This document shows positions 51,029 through 59,360 of a DNA stretch of 64,000 nt, piece after piece. The translations under genes and the position numbers were made by a program. The stretch's first letter is position 1. Each line of letters begins with the position of its first letter. This DNA is from JACVRW01 sp963819115 (GTDB lineage Bacteria; Actinomycetota; Thermoleophilia; Solirubrobacterales; Thermoleophilaceae): NCBI GenBank assembly GCA_963819115.1, contig CAWFUR010000011.1:1364001-1428000 (forward strand), in the 5' to 3' direction. The notes under the pieces were generated by a model, which was not told the DNA's origin, made no database searches, and worked only from the letters and a program-made list of their open reading frames with translations.

Positions 51029-52260
51029 GCCCGGCGCTCCATGGACTCGGCGTGTACGGGAAAGCCCTCGGCGCGGGCAAGCGCGGCGCCGGCGGGCGCG
51101 AGGCGGGATGCGGCCTCGCCGGGCAAAGATACGCGAGCCATCCTGCGCCGGAACGTGGCCGCGGACAGCGCCGACTGGAAGCGCCCGGCCCCACCGGTGG
51201 GAAGCACATGGTTCGACCCGGCCACATAGTCGCCGAAGGCGGTGGCCGCACCCCGGCCCACGAACACGCAGCCCGCGGTCCGGATGCGGCCGGCCAGGGC
51301 CTCCACCTCGTCGCCGACGAGCTCCAGGTGCTCCGGAGCGATCTCGTCGGCGATCCGCACCGCCTCGGCCGCGTCGGTCGCGGGCACCAGCTGCAGGTGG
51401 GCGTCGGCGGCGGTGGGCCGGGCGGGCGCCAGACGCTCCACCGCGGCCCCGATCTCGTCCAGCAGCCCGGGGTCTGGCGACACGGCCCAGAGCGGACTCT
51501 CCTCGCCGTGCTCGGCCTGGGCCAGCAGGTCCAGCGCGAGCAGGTCGGAGTCCGCCGGGCGGGAGGCCACCACCACCAGCTCGCTCGGGCCCTGCAGGCC
51601 GTCGATGCCCACGGCTCCGAGCACCTGGCGCTTGGCCTCCTGGACGTAGCTGTTGCCCGGGCCCGCGATCACGTCCACCGCGGGCACCGACTCCGTCCCG
51701 TAGGCCAGGGCCCCGATCGCCTGCGCACCTCCCATCCGGTACACCTCGGTCACGCCGCACAGCACGCAGGCGGCCAGTATCACCGGGTGTGCCTCGCCCC
51801 CGGGACCGGGCGGCGCGCACACCGCGATCTCATCCACTCCCGCCGCGCGGGCCGTCACGGCCAGCATCACCACGGTGGACGGGTAGGCCGCTCGGCCGCC
51901 CGGCACGTAGAGGCCGGCGCGCCGCACCGCCGGCTCGGCCACCTCCACCCGCTGGCCCGCGGGCAGCTCCACCACGGTCGGCTCGCGCAGCTGCGCCTCC
52001 ACCACGGCGCGCACGTTGGCGATGGCGGTCCGGATGCCCTCCAGCACGGCCGGCTCCAGCACCCCCACGGAGGCATCGAGGGTGCGTGCGTCCACGCGGA
52101 GCTCCTCGGGCCGCAGCTCGGCGCGGTCGAAGCGCTCGGTGAGCTCCAGCACCGCGGCATCGCCGCCCTCGCGCACCTCGGCCAGCACGGCGCGCACCTC
52201 GGCCTCCACGCCGGCGGGCGGGTCGGGCCGGCTCCAGCGCTTCACCCGGGAGATCCTCAC
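51025..52260 (-). CDS. hisD: Histidinol dehydrogenase
   Basis: 411 residues from GTG 52260. Zn/NAD enzyme signature: VIAGPGNSYVQEAKRQVLG, GPSELVVVAS, LLAQAEHGEESPLWAV, and the catalytic region PEHLELVGDEVEAL with Glu/His, then HVLPTGGAGRFQSAL. Final two oxidations of histidine synthesis. Overlaps hisG and hisB by 4 bp each. Confidence 0.95.
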   Translation of the reverse strand: MRISRVKRWSRPDPPAGVEAEVRAVLAEVREGGDAAVLELTERFDRAELRPEELRVDARTLDASVGVLEPAVLEGIRTAIANVRAVVEAQLREPTVVELPAGQRVEVAEPAVRRAGLYVPGGRAAYPSTVVMLAVTARAAGVDEIAVCAPPGPGGEAHPVILAACVLCGVTEVYRMGGAQAIGALAYGTESVPAVDVIAGPGNSYVQEAKRQVLGAVGIDGLQGPSELVVVASRPADSDLLALDLLAQAEHGEESPLWAVSPDPGLLDEIGAAVERLAPARPTAADAHLQLVPATDAAEAVRIADEIAPEHLELVGDEVEALAGRIRTAGCVFVGRGAATAFGDYVAGSNHVLPTGGAGRFQSALSAATFRRRMARVSLPGEAASRLAPAGAALARAEGFPVHAESMERRA

Positions 52261-52883
52261 CCCCGCACCTTCTTCACGAGGCGGTCTATGGCCTCCGCCT
52301 TCAGCTTGTGAGACACCGGGTTGGCGATCAGGCGGGCGGTGCACACCACGATCTCCTCCACCACCTGGAGGTCGTTCTCCACCAGGGTGCGGCCGGTGGC
52401 GGTGAGGTCCACGATGCCGTCCACCAGGCCGGTGAGCGGCGCCAGCTCCACCGAGCCCTTGACCTCCACGATGTCGACCTGGCGGCCGGTCTCCGCGAAG
52501 TGCCGCGCGGCCACCCGCGGGTACTTGGTGGCGATCCGGACCTTTCCCAGGCGCCGCAGAGCCGAGCCGATTGGGTCGCCCCCCCTCTGCGTGGCCACCA
52601 CCATCGTGCAGCGCCCGTAGCCGAGGTCGAGCAGCTCGTACACCTTTCGCTGCTCCTGCTCGAGCAGCACGTCCTTGCCCGTGATCCCGATGTCCGCGGA
52701 GCCGTGCTCCACGTAGGTGGGCACGTCGCTCGGGCGCATGGTCACGATCCCGGGCTCGGCGAACAGCAGCTTGCGGTCGTTCGAGCGCACCTCGGCCACA
52801 TCGGTGCCGAGCCGCTCGAGGAGATCGAGCGTCTCGGCGAACAGGGCCCCCCGCGGCACGGCGATCATCAGCCGGTCGCTCAT
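52257..52883 (-). CDS. hisG: ATP phosphoribosyltransferase, short catalytic form (HisG-S)
   Basis: 208 residues from ATG 52883. SDRLMIAVPRGALFAETLDL, MRPSDVPTYVEHGSADIGIT, KYPRVAARHFAETG, and PRPP-binding GLVDGIVDLTATGRTLVEN. It lacks the regulatory C-terminal domain of long HisG and therefore needs HisZ, encoded immediately upstream with ATGA overlap. First committed step of the pathway. Confidence 0.95.
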   Translation of the reverse strand: MSDRLMIAVPRGALFAETLDLLERLGTDVAEVRSNDRKLLFAEPGIVTMRPSDVPTYVEHGSADIGITGKDVLLEQEQRKVYELLDLGYGRCTMVVATQRGGDPIGSALRRLGKVRIATKYPRVAARHFAETGRQVDIVEVKGSVELAPLTGLVDGIVDLTATGRTLVENDLQVVEEIVVCTARLIANPVSHKLKAEAIDRLVKKVRG

Positions 52884-53848
52884 CGGAGCGCCTCCTCCGC
52901 GGCCTGGGCCATGTGCACGCGCTCCACGTCCACGGCGATCCCGCACGCCGGGAGGTCGCGGCCGAAACGGCCGATCAGGTCGTCGTAGCGGCCGCCGCCC
53001 CCGAGCGTGAAGCCCACCGCGGGGTCGTAGACCTCGAACACGGCGCCCGTGTAATAGCCGAGCGCCCTCACCAGGCCGAGGTCGAAGATCACGCGGTCGG
53101 CCACGCCCCGCTCGACCAGCAGCTCGTGCAGGCGGCGTAGGCCCTCGGCCGCCTCGGCGGCGGGCCCGTCCACCCGGTCCAGCACCTCGGGCCCTCCGCG
53201 GAGCTCGGGCAGCCGCAGGAGGAGATCGCGCTCGGCGCCGTCCAGGCCCAGACGAGTCACCTCCAGCTCGAGGCCCACGAGGTCGCGCCGCGACAGCGCC
53301 GTGAGGAGCGGGGTGTGGCTCTCCTCGGGCACGCCGAACGCGAGCAGCAGCCGGCGGTAGAGCGAGCTGTCGCCCACGCCCACGCGGTGGCGCCGAAGCC
53401 CGGCCTCGTCGAGAGCGGCCACGGTGAGGGCCACCACCTCGGCCTCGCCCTCGGGGCCGGGGATCCCCACGAGCTCGAGCCCGCCCTGGAGGAACTCGCG
53501 CGACTCCCCCACCCCCCTGTCCACCGCCCGGTAGGAGTGGGTGAAGTAGCAGAGGCGCAGGGGCGGCTCGGCGTCCCGGTAGCGGGTGGCCACCACCCGC
53601 GCGATCGGGATCGTGGCGTCGGAGCGCAGCGCCAGCACCTCGCCGTGCTCGTCGAAGAGGCGGTAGGCGGCGCCCGCGGCGCGCTCGTCACCGCTGCGCA
53701 GCACCGACTCGTACTCGAGCGCCGGCGTGTAGATCTCGCCGTATCCCTCGCGCTGGAACGCGGCGCGCATTCGCTCCGTAATAGCGCGCAGCTCGCGCAT
53801 CTCGTCGGGGAGCACGTCCCGGGTGCCCGGCGGAATCGGGTGCGTCAT
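52880..53848 (-). CDS. hisZ: ATP phosphoribosyltransferase regulatory subunit HisZ
   Basis: 322 residues, a HisRS-like core without the anticodon domain: PIPPGTRDVLPDEMRELRAI, ALRSDATIPIARVVATRY, YFTHSYRAVDRGVGESREFL, and GYYTGAVFEVYDPA. HisZ and short HisG form the histidine-regulated complex. First his gene of the cluster, 18 bp after the murA end. Confidence 0.93.
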   Translation of the reverse strand: MTHPIPPGTRDVLPDEMRELRAITERMRAAFQREGYGEIYTPALEYESVLRSGDERAAGAAYRLFDEHGEVLALRSDATIPIARVVATRYRDAEPPLRLCYFTHSYRAVDRGVGESREFLQGGLELVGIPGPEGEAEVVALTVAALDEAGLRRHRVGVGDSSLYRRLLLAFGVPEESHTPLLTALSRRDLVGLELEVTRLGLDGAERDLLLRLPELRGGPEVLDRVDGPAAEAAEGLRRLHELLVERGVADRVIFDLGLVRALGYYTGAVFEVYDPAVGFTLGGGGRYDDLIGRFGRDLPACGIAVDVERVHMAQAAEEALR

Positions 53849-53866
53849 TCGCCCCTCCGCGTCCGG

Positions 53867-55165
53867 CTAGACGGCGACGCGCTCTGAGGCCACGCGCTCG
53901 ATGCGCGCCCCCAGCGCCCGCAGCCGCTCGTCGATGCGCTCGTAGCCGCGGTCGATCTGGCGGATGTTGCCGATCTCGGAGCGGCCCTCGGCGCACAGCG
54001 CCGCGATGAGCATCGCCATGCCTGCCCGGATGTCCGGGCTCTCCATGCGCTCACCGTGAAGACGGCTCGGGCCGCTCACGACCGCGCGGTGCGGGTCGCA
54101 GACGATCACCCGAGCGCCCATCGACACAAGCTTGTCGACGAAGAAAAGGCGGTTCTCGAACATCTTCTCGTGGATCAGCACCAGGCCATCGGCCTGGGTC
54201 GCCATGGCCAGGGCGATGCTGGTGAGGTCGGCGGGGAAGGCCGGCCACGGACCATCCTCGATCTTGGACACGGCGTCGCCCTCGTCGGACTTGATGCGCA
54301 GATGCTGGCCCGGAGGCACCACCACATCGTTTCCGTCCATCTCGATCACGCAGCCCAGCCGCTCGAAGCACAGGCGCGTCATGCGCAGGTCCTCGGCCAC
54401 CACGTCGCGAATGCGCAGCGCGCCGCCGGTGCAGGCGGCCAGGGCGATGAAGCTGCCCACCTCGATGTAGTCGGGCCCGATCGTGTAGTCGGCGCCGCCG
54501 AGGTGCTCCTGTCCGTGCACCACCATCAGGTTGGAGCCGATGCCCTCGATCCGCGCGCCCATCTGCATCAGGAGGCGCGCGAGGTCCTGAACGTGGGGCT
54601 CGCCGGCTGCGTTGTGGATCACCGTGGACCCGGGCGCGAGGGCGGCCGCCATCAGGGCGTTCTCGGTGGCCATCACCGACGGCTCGTCCATGAAGAAGTC
54701 GCAGGAGCGCAGGCCCTTCGGGGCCACCAGCTCGAACGTGCCGTCCACCCGCACCTCGGCGCCAAGGGCGCGGAAGGCATCGAAGTGGGGATCGAGGCGC
54801 CGGCGGCCGATCACGTCGCCGCCCGGCGGAGGCATGTCTGCGCGCCCGAAACGGGCCAGCAGCGGTCCTGCGAGCAGGAAGGAGGCGCGGATGCTCTCCG
54901 CCAGGGTGGCGTCCACCGTGGTGCTCGTGATCTCGTCAGCCCTGAGCGCCACCACGTTCTCCTCGCGCCACTCGGCCTTCACCCCCAGGTTCACGAGCAG
55001 GGCCACCATCGCCTCCACGTCGCGGATCCGCGGGACGTTGCGAAGCACGACCTCCTGGTCGGTGAGCAGCGATGCGGCAAGGGCAGGCAGCGCGGCGTTC
55101 TTGTTGCCCGCTGGTGTGATGGTCCCCGAGAGGGGATGGCCGCCTTCGATGATGAACTTCTGCAT
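53867..55165 (-). CDS. murA: UDP-N-acetylglucosamine 1-carboxyvinyltransferase with Asp at the fosfomycin site
   Basis: 432 residues from ATG 55165, full length. Starts MQKFIIEGGHPLSGTITPAG with KNAALPAL; active-site loop reads PPPGGDVIGRRRLD, so Asp117 occupies the place of the Cys that fosfomycin alkylates in E. coli (C115). M. tuberculosis MurA also has Asp117 and is naturally resistant. DYIEVGSFIALAAC and PWPAFPADLTSIALAMATQA complete the family. First committed step of peptidoglycan precursor synthesis. Likely heads the murA-his-cca-pgeF-yggS transcript. Confidence 0.95.
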   Translation of the reverse strand: MQKFIIEGGHPLSGTITPAGNKNAALPALAASLLTDQEVVLRNVPRIRDVEAMVALLVNLGVKAEWREENVVALRADEITSTTVDATLAESIRASFLLAGPLLARFGRADMPPPGGDVIGRRRLDPHFDAFRALGAEVRVDGTFELVAPKGLRSCDFFMDEPSVMATENALMAAALAPGSTVIHNAAGEPHVQDLARLLMQMGARIEGIGSNLMVVHGQEHLGGADYTIGPDYIEVGSFIALAACTGGALRIRDVVAEDLRMTRLCFERLGCVIEMDGNDVVVPPGQHLRIKSDEGDAVSKIEDGPWPAFPADLTSIALAMATQADGLVLIHEKMFENRLFFVDKLVSMGARVIVCDPHRAVVSGPSRLHGERMESPDIRAGMAMLIAALCAEGRSEIGNIRQIDRGYERIDERLRALGARIERVASERVAV

Positions 55166-55264
55166 GCGCCGTTCCGTGGAGGGCCGCTCAGCGAGCGGCT
55201 GAGGAAGGGTACCCGAGGCCATTGGGCACCGATTTCGGCTCCCGTGCCGGATACCCTGCCCCGG

Positions 55265-55861
55265 ATGGCCGAGAGCAGCGGCGGCACGGCGCCGACCAGG
55301 GACGAAGCGTGGCAGATGGTGTGCGAGTGGACGGAGTCCGATTCGCTCCGAAAGCACATGCTCGGCGTGGAAACCGCCATGCGCGCCTACGCGCGCAAGT
55401 TCGGTGAGGACGAGGAGCTCTACGCCGTCACCGGCCTCCTCCACGACCTGGATTACGAGCGCCATCCCGACATGGACAGCGCCACCGGCCACCCGCGCAC
55501 GGCACTGGCCCTCTTCCGTGAGCGGGGCTATCCGGACGAGCTGATCGACGCCGTGGCCGGGCACGCCGACTTCCTCGAGGTCCCGCGCGAGACCACGATG
55601 GCCAAGACCCTCTACGCGGTGGACGAGCTCTCGGGATTCGTTGCCGCCTGCGCGCTGGTGCGACCCACCGGCATCGTGGGCATGACGCCGAAGTCCGTGA
55701 AGAAGAAGCTGAAGCAGCCGAGCTTCGCCGCCGGCGTGGACCGGGGAAGCGTCCGGCAGGGTGCCGAGGACCTCGGCGTGGACTTCGACGAGCACCTGGC
55801 CTTCGTGATCGCCGCGATGGAGGAACGCGCGGACGAGCTGGGGCTAGCGCGCGACGGCTAA
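55265..55861 (+). CDS. HD-domain metal-dependent phosphohydrolase
   Basis: 198 residues from ATG 55265. HD features: RKHMLGVETAMRAYA with first His, GLLHDLDYERHPD with the HD pair near 58-59, HPRTALALFRERGYPDEL, and AVAGHADFLEV. A C-terminal region (MTPKSVKKKLKQPSFAAGV) is typical of a widespread HD subgroup in Gram-positives. Substrate probably a nucleotide, not determinable. TACCCT-like -10 sequence lies just before the ATG, suggesting a short or absent leader; divergent from murA with 99 bp between starts. Confidence 0.88.
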   Translation: MAESSGGTAPTRDEAWQMVCEWTESDSLRKHMLGVETAMRAYARKFGEDEELYAVTGLLHDLDYERHPDMDSATGHPRTALALFRERGYPDELIDAVAGHADFLEVPRETTMAKTLYAVDELSGFVAACALVRPTGIVGMTPKSVKKKLKQPSFAAGVDRGSVRQGAEDLGVDFDEHLAFVIAAMEERADELGLARDG

Positions 55862-55866
55862 GGGGG

Positions 55867-56202
55867 CTACCGCCAGCGGCCCCCCGCTTTCGCCCAGACG
55901 CTCAGGTGGTCGACTGAGCAGAAGCAGTCCTGGATCCGGTGCTCGTCGCGGTGGCGCACCAGGGTGAGCCACACGCCGTCGGGCGCCGCGCCGCACTCCG
56001 CACAGGCGTCGGGCGCGTGCAGCTCCTCGGCGTGCTCGGGCGGCTCCGGATCCCAGCGTGCACCCTGAATCGACCAGGGCACCACGTGCTCCAGGCGGCA
56101 GAAGACGGCGAAGCCGGCGCCCGGGCGCTCATACAGGCGCCAGCCGTCCTCGCGGTCCACCGCGCGCTGACACCACGAGCAAACGTTGTCGCCGGATTGC
56201 AT
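55867..56202 (-). CDS. Zinc-finger-like hypothetical protein starting inside a dispersed repeat
   Basis: 111 residues from ATG 56202. Three Cys pairs or clusters (CSWC at 8-11, CAEC, and C-x-C before SVDHL) plus His residues suggest one or two zinc sites. WSIQGARWDPEPPEHAEELH is otherwise unremarkable. No family recognised. The start codon is the ATG at the end of repeat copy 5, so the whole repeat would be its 5' leader. Convergent with the HD gene, 5 bp apart. Confidence 0.7.
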   Translation of the reverse strand: MQSGDNVCSWCQRAVDREDGWRLYERPGAGFAVFCRLEHVVPWSIQGARWDPEPPEHAEELHAPDACAECGAAPDGVWLTLVRHRDEHRIQDCFCSVDHLSVWAKAGGRWR

Positions 56203-56246
56203 GGATCGGTGCTCGCCCGATCCACGATCGGGCTGCGCTCCTCTCC
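56200..56246 (-). repeat. Dispersed palindromic repeat, copy 5
   Basis: 47 bp, minus strand: GGAGAGGAGCGCAG, stem GCCCGATC / GATCGGGC with loop GTG, then GAGCACCGATCCATG. The terminal ATG is the start codon of the 55867-56202 gene. Lies between two divergent genes, so here it cannot be a shared terminator. Confidence 0.9.
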
Positions 56247-56266
56247 TGAGTTAGATTCCGCCGGCA

Positions 56267-57355
56267 ATGGCGGAAGAACTCAGAATAATCGTCCTCGAGG
56301 GAGACGAGACCGGTCAGGAGCTGCTCGACCAGGCCCTGCGCGTGCTCGATCCCACGGTCACGCGCGTGGACGTGGCGCTGGAGCACTACGACCTGTCCCT
56401 GGAGAACCGCCGCCGGACCGACAACGAGGTGGTGTCGGCGGCCGCCGCCGCCATGCAGGAGGCCCGCTTCGCGGTGAAGGCGGCCACCATCACCCCGGAG
56501 GGCGCCGACGACGTGGGCAGCCCGAACCGGCTGCTGCGGGAGGCCATCGGCGGCAAGGTGATCATCCGCACCGGCCGGCGGATCCCGGGCGTCACCCCCA
56601 TCGCGGGGGTCCACTATCCGATCGCCGTGGTCCGCATGGCGGTGGGCGACGCCTACGGGGCGAAGCAGTGGCGCGCCGAGGAGGACGGCGACGAGGTGGC
56701 CTACCGAACGGAGCGGATCTCCCGGAACGTCTGCCGGGCGGTGTCCGAGTACGCGTTCCGCACCGCGTCGCGGATCCACGGGCGCGTGTACGGCGGGCCC
56801 AAATGGACCGTGAGCCCGGTGTACGAGGGAATGCTCAAGGAGGAGATGGACGCCGCCTCCGAGCGCCACCCCGAGGTGCCCTACAGCCCCGTGCTCATCG
56901 ACGCCACCTACGCCGGGCTGATCTCGGGCGCGGCCGATGCTCCGCTCGTGATCCCGGCCCTGAACCGCGATGGCGACTGCCTCTCGGACCTCGTCATGCC
57001 GATGTTCGGGTCGATCGCCGGCGCGGAGTCGGTACTGCTCGCGTTCGGCGACGACTTCGAGCCCCGGGCCGTGATGGCCGAGGCCCCGCACGGCACCGCA
57101 CCCGCGCTGAAGGGAAAGGACATCGCCAACCCGATGGCGATGATCCTGGCCGTGGCCGCCGTGCTCCACTACGCCTCGGAGCTCGGCCACAGGGGCGCCG
57201 ACGCCGCCTCCCGGGCGATCTACGAGTCGGTGCTCGAGGCCACCGCCACCGGGGTGCGGACCCCGGATCTCGGCGGGAGTGCCTCCACCGGCGAGTTCAC
57301 CGGTGAGGTGATCGCGCGGGTGCGCACGAAGATCGACATCTGGGCGTCGCTCTAG
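56267..57355 (+). CDS. Isocitrate/isopropylmalate dehydrogenase family enzyme
   Basis: 362 residues. LEGDETGQELLDQALRVLD replaces the usual GDGIGPE N-terminal motif. Phosphate/substrate loop RTGRRIPGVTPI, catalytic Lys/Tyr regions, IDATYAGLISG, a metal-binding Asp pair in LNRDGDCLSDLV and FGSIAGAESV, and the nucleotide motif EAPHGTAPALKGKDIANPMA. It oxidatively decarboxylates a 2-hydroxy-3-carboxy acid, most likely isocitrate; 3-isopropylmalate or tartrate-type substrates are possible. Solo gene divergent from the repeat; 3' overlap by 4 bp with the convergent DUF389 gene. Confidence 0.82.
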   Translation: MAEELRIIVLEGDETGQELLDQALRVLDPTVTRVDVALEHYDLSLENRRRTDNEVVSAAAAAMQEARFAVKAATITPEGADDVGSPNRLLREAIGGKVIIRTGRRIPGVTPIAGVHYPIAVVRMAVGDAYGAKQWRAEEDGDEVAYRTERISRNVCRAVSEYAFRTASRIHGRVYGGPKWTVSPVYEGMLKEEMDAASERHPEVPYSPVLIDATYAGLISGAADAPLVIPALNRDGDCLSDLVMPMFGSIAGAESVLLAFGDDFEPRAVMAEAPHGTAPALKGKDIANPMAMILAVAAVLHYASELGHRGADAASRAIYESVLEATATGVRTPDLGGSASTGEFTGEVIARVRTKIDIWASL

Positions 57356-58350
57356 CCGGTTTTCGTCTTCCGCGCGCTCCGTCCCACGGGCAGTCCCGCC
57401 GCGGTGCGCATCGGGTCGTCCAGGTGGCGCTTACGGCGAGAGACGTAGTACCGGCGCTGGATGAACAGGGTGATCACTCCAGCTATCACGATCGTGGCGA
57501 GGTTGATCGCCAGCTGGCTCGCCGCCCCGAGGGCCTCGCCCGCGTCCCCGTAGGCGCCGGCCACACCGATGTTCGCCGCCGCGGGGATGGTGGTCACCGA
57601 GATGAGGACCCCGATCAACGCGCCCGACTTCGCCGAGGTGAGTGACAGCATCCCGGCGATCCCGGCCACGAAGGCCACGAAGAAGGAGAAGAAGTCCGGG
57701 TTGGCGATGAAGTCGGTGAGCGGGTGGCTGCTCGGCTCGAAGTCGTTGGGGGACACGCCCAGGGCGCGAAAGGCGAGCACGGAAAGGAGCGTGATCAGGA
57801 CGCCGACGGGGAATCCCACCGCCAGAGCCGCGACCGAGCGGCGGGCGAAGTCCGGGCGACGCTCGACGAGGGCCACGGACAGCGCCGCCAGCGGGCCGAA
57901 CTCCGGCCCCACCACCATCGCGCCCACGATCAGGATCGGCTGGTCGAGAAGGATGCCGACGGCAGCGATCTGCATGGCCAGGATCATGAAGGCCACGAAG
58001 CTCACGGAGAGCTCTGTGTTCTCGCTCGTCCGCTGCTCGACCTCCTCCCACACGACGGCATCCGAGGGGAGCCCCCGCGCGGCCTGTTCGGCCCTGTTGG
58101 CCGCGTCGGAGATCACGCTCTGCAAATCGTCCACCGAGATCGACCCGAAGCGCGGGATCTCGAGCTCCTTGAGGTCCCCGATGATCACGCTGGCGTCCTC
58201 GCGAGCCACGTCGCAGAGGATCAGATCGCCGTCGGGCCGCTGCGCGGCGCCTTCGAGGTGCACGACGTTGATGACGGACGGCGAGCTGCAGAGGATCTCC
58301 ATGGCACGGTCCGCGCGGTCCGGAGGAGCCACGATTCGGAGATGCAGCAT
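57352..58350 (-). CDS. DUF389 membrane protein
   Basis: 332 residues from ATG 58350. Residues 1-110 are a soluble ACT-like ferredoxin-fold region (MLHLRIVAPPDRADRAMEIL, GDLKELEIPRFGSISVDDLQ). The rest contains five to six membrane helices with the DUF389 core: LDQPILIVGAMVVGPEFGPL, SLTSAKSGALIGVLISVTTI and AANIGVAGAYGD. Function unknown in any organism I know. TGATG overlap with the upstream thioesterase gene. Confidence 0.88.
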   Translation of the reverse strand: MLHLRIVAPPDRADRAMEILCSSPSVINVVHLEGAAQRPDGDLILCDVAREDASVIIGDLKELEIPRFGSISVDDLQSVISDAANRAEQAARGLPSDAVVWEEVEQRTSENTELSVSFVAFMILAMQIAAVGILLDQPILIVGAMVVGPEFGPLAALSVALVERRPDFARRSVAALAVGFPVGVLITLLSVLAFRALGVSPNDFEPSSHPLTDFIANPDFFSFFVAFVAGIAGMLSLTSAKSGALIGVLISVTTIPAAANIGVAGAYGDAGEALGAASQLAINLATIVIAGVITLFIQRRYYVSRRKRHLDDPMRTAAGLPVGRSARKTKTG

Positions 58351-58796
58351 CAGGCCTTCCGGGCCAGGTCCTCCGGGACATGCTGCGTCCCGCTGGGCGT
58401 GAGCGCTTCCCTCACCGCGACGGGGATTTCGCGCTTGCGCAGCGTCTCCGGGTCCACGAACACGTGTCGCAGCTCCCCCTCCACCAGCAGCTCGCCCTTC
58501 GGCGCCCGCTCGATGTGGAGGGCGGTGGTCATGGAGGTGGTGCCGAGGTTCACCACCTGGGCCACGAGGTCGATCTCGTCGTCGAAGCGGGCGGAGGCCC
58601 GGTAGGTGATCCGGGCCTCCGCGACCACCATGTCGGCCCCCGTCTCCATCATCTCGCCGTACGGGATCACCACGTCCCGCCAGAGCTCCGTCATGGCGAT
58701 GTCGAAGTACGCGAGGTAGTTGGCGTAGAAGACGACCCCCTGAAGGTCGCATTCGGACCAGCGAACCCGCATCCGGTGGCGAAAGGGCTCGTGCAC
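58350..58796 (-). CDS. YbgC/FadM-type acyl-CoA thioesterase
   Basis: 148 residues from GTG 58796. Hotdog signature with catalytic Asp: VRWSECDLQGVVFYANYLAY near 11-30, then YRASARFDDEIDLVAQV and ELRHVFVDPETLRKREIP. Hydrolyses acyl-CoA thioesters. Co-transcribed with the DUF389 gene. Confidence 0.9.
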   Translation of the reverse strand: MHEPFRHRMRVRWSECDLQGVVFYANYLAYFDIAMTELWRDVVIPYGEMMETGADMVVAEARITYRASARFDDEIDLVAQVVNLGTTSMTTALHIERAPKGELLVEGELRHVFVDPETLRKREIPVAVREALTPSGTQHVPEDLARKA

Positions 58797-58892
58797 GCGG
58801 CCAGCGTAGCTGCCCGGCCCCCCGAGCCCGGTGCAACGGAACTTGCAGGATCGAGGCGCTTCCATCCGCCGCCCGGATTAGCTTGCGAACAC

Positions 58893-59360
58893 ATGTTCCC
58901 CGGCTTCAGAGATCGGTTCGGCGCGGCGCTCGACCTCATCGTCGAGTTCTCAACCCTCGGCGAGTACGGGCTGGCGGCGGGTGCCGCCGGCTCCCCGAGT
59001 GCCCCTCGCACCGGCTCAGAGCAGGGCCCGCGGCTGGGAGGCGCCGGCGGAGACGCCGCGCGCGTCGCGGGACGCCGCAACGTCGTGGGTGGTGCGGTCG
59101 CGTCCGGGCGGGGTTCGGTGCCCTCCGCCCCGCATCCGGGCGCGGCCGCCACCCCCGCGGCCCGGCGGCTCGCCGCAGCCAGGTTCTCCACCGCCGGCTG
59201 CCGGGAACGGCAGGACTCCGCCGGAGAGATCCGGCGGCTCGCCCTCTCGGCGTACACACGACGGACGGGCGCTCCCGAGGCTCAGGCGCGGCCCAAGGCG
59301 GGCGTGCGCTGCCGCGGCGGGGCCCCCGCAGCGCCCGAGCAGCTCTGCCTGGCCGTCTAG
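58893..59360 (+). CDS. Possible hypothetical protein, low complexity C-terminus
   Basis: 155 residues from ATG 58893. The first 28 residues (MFPGFRDRFGAALDLIVEFS) look like a normal amphipathic segment; the rest is Ala/Gly/Arg/Pro-rich low complexity. The frame has strong third-position GC, but other frames here are open too, as is common in such GC-rich DNA. It could be a short protein with a spurious tail. No family recognised. Overlaps the convergent gene at 59357 by 4 bp. Confidence 0.4.
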   Translation: MFPGFRDRFGAALDLIVEFSTLGEYGLAAGAAGSPSAPRTGSEQGPRLGGAGGDAARVAGRRNVVGGAVASGRGSVPSAPHPGAAATPAARRLAAARFSTAGCRERQDSAGEIRRLALSAYTRRTGAPEAQARPKAGVRCRGGAPAAPEQLCLAV

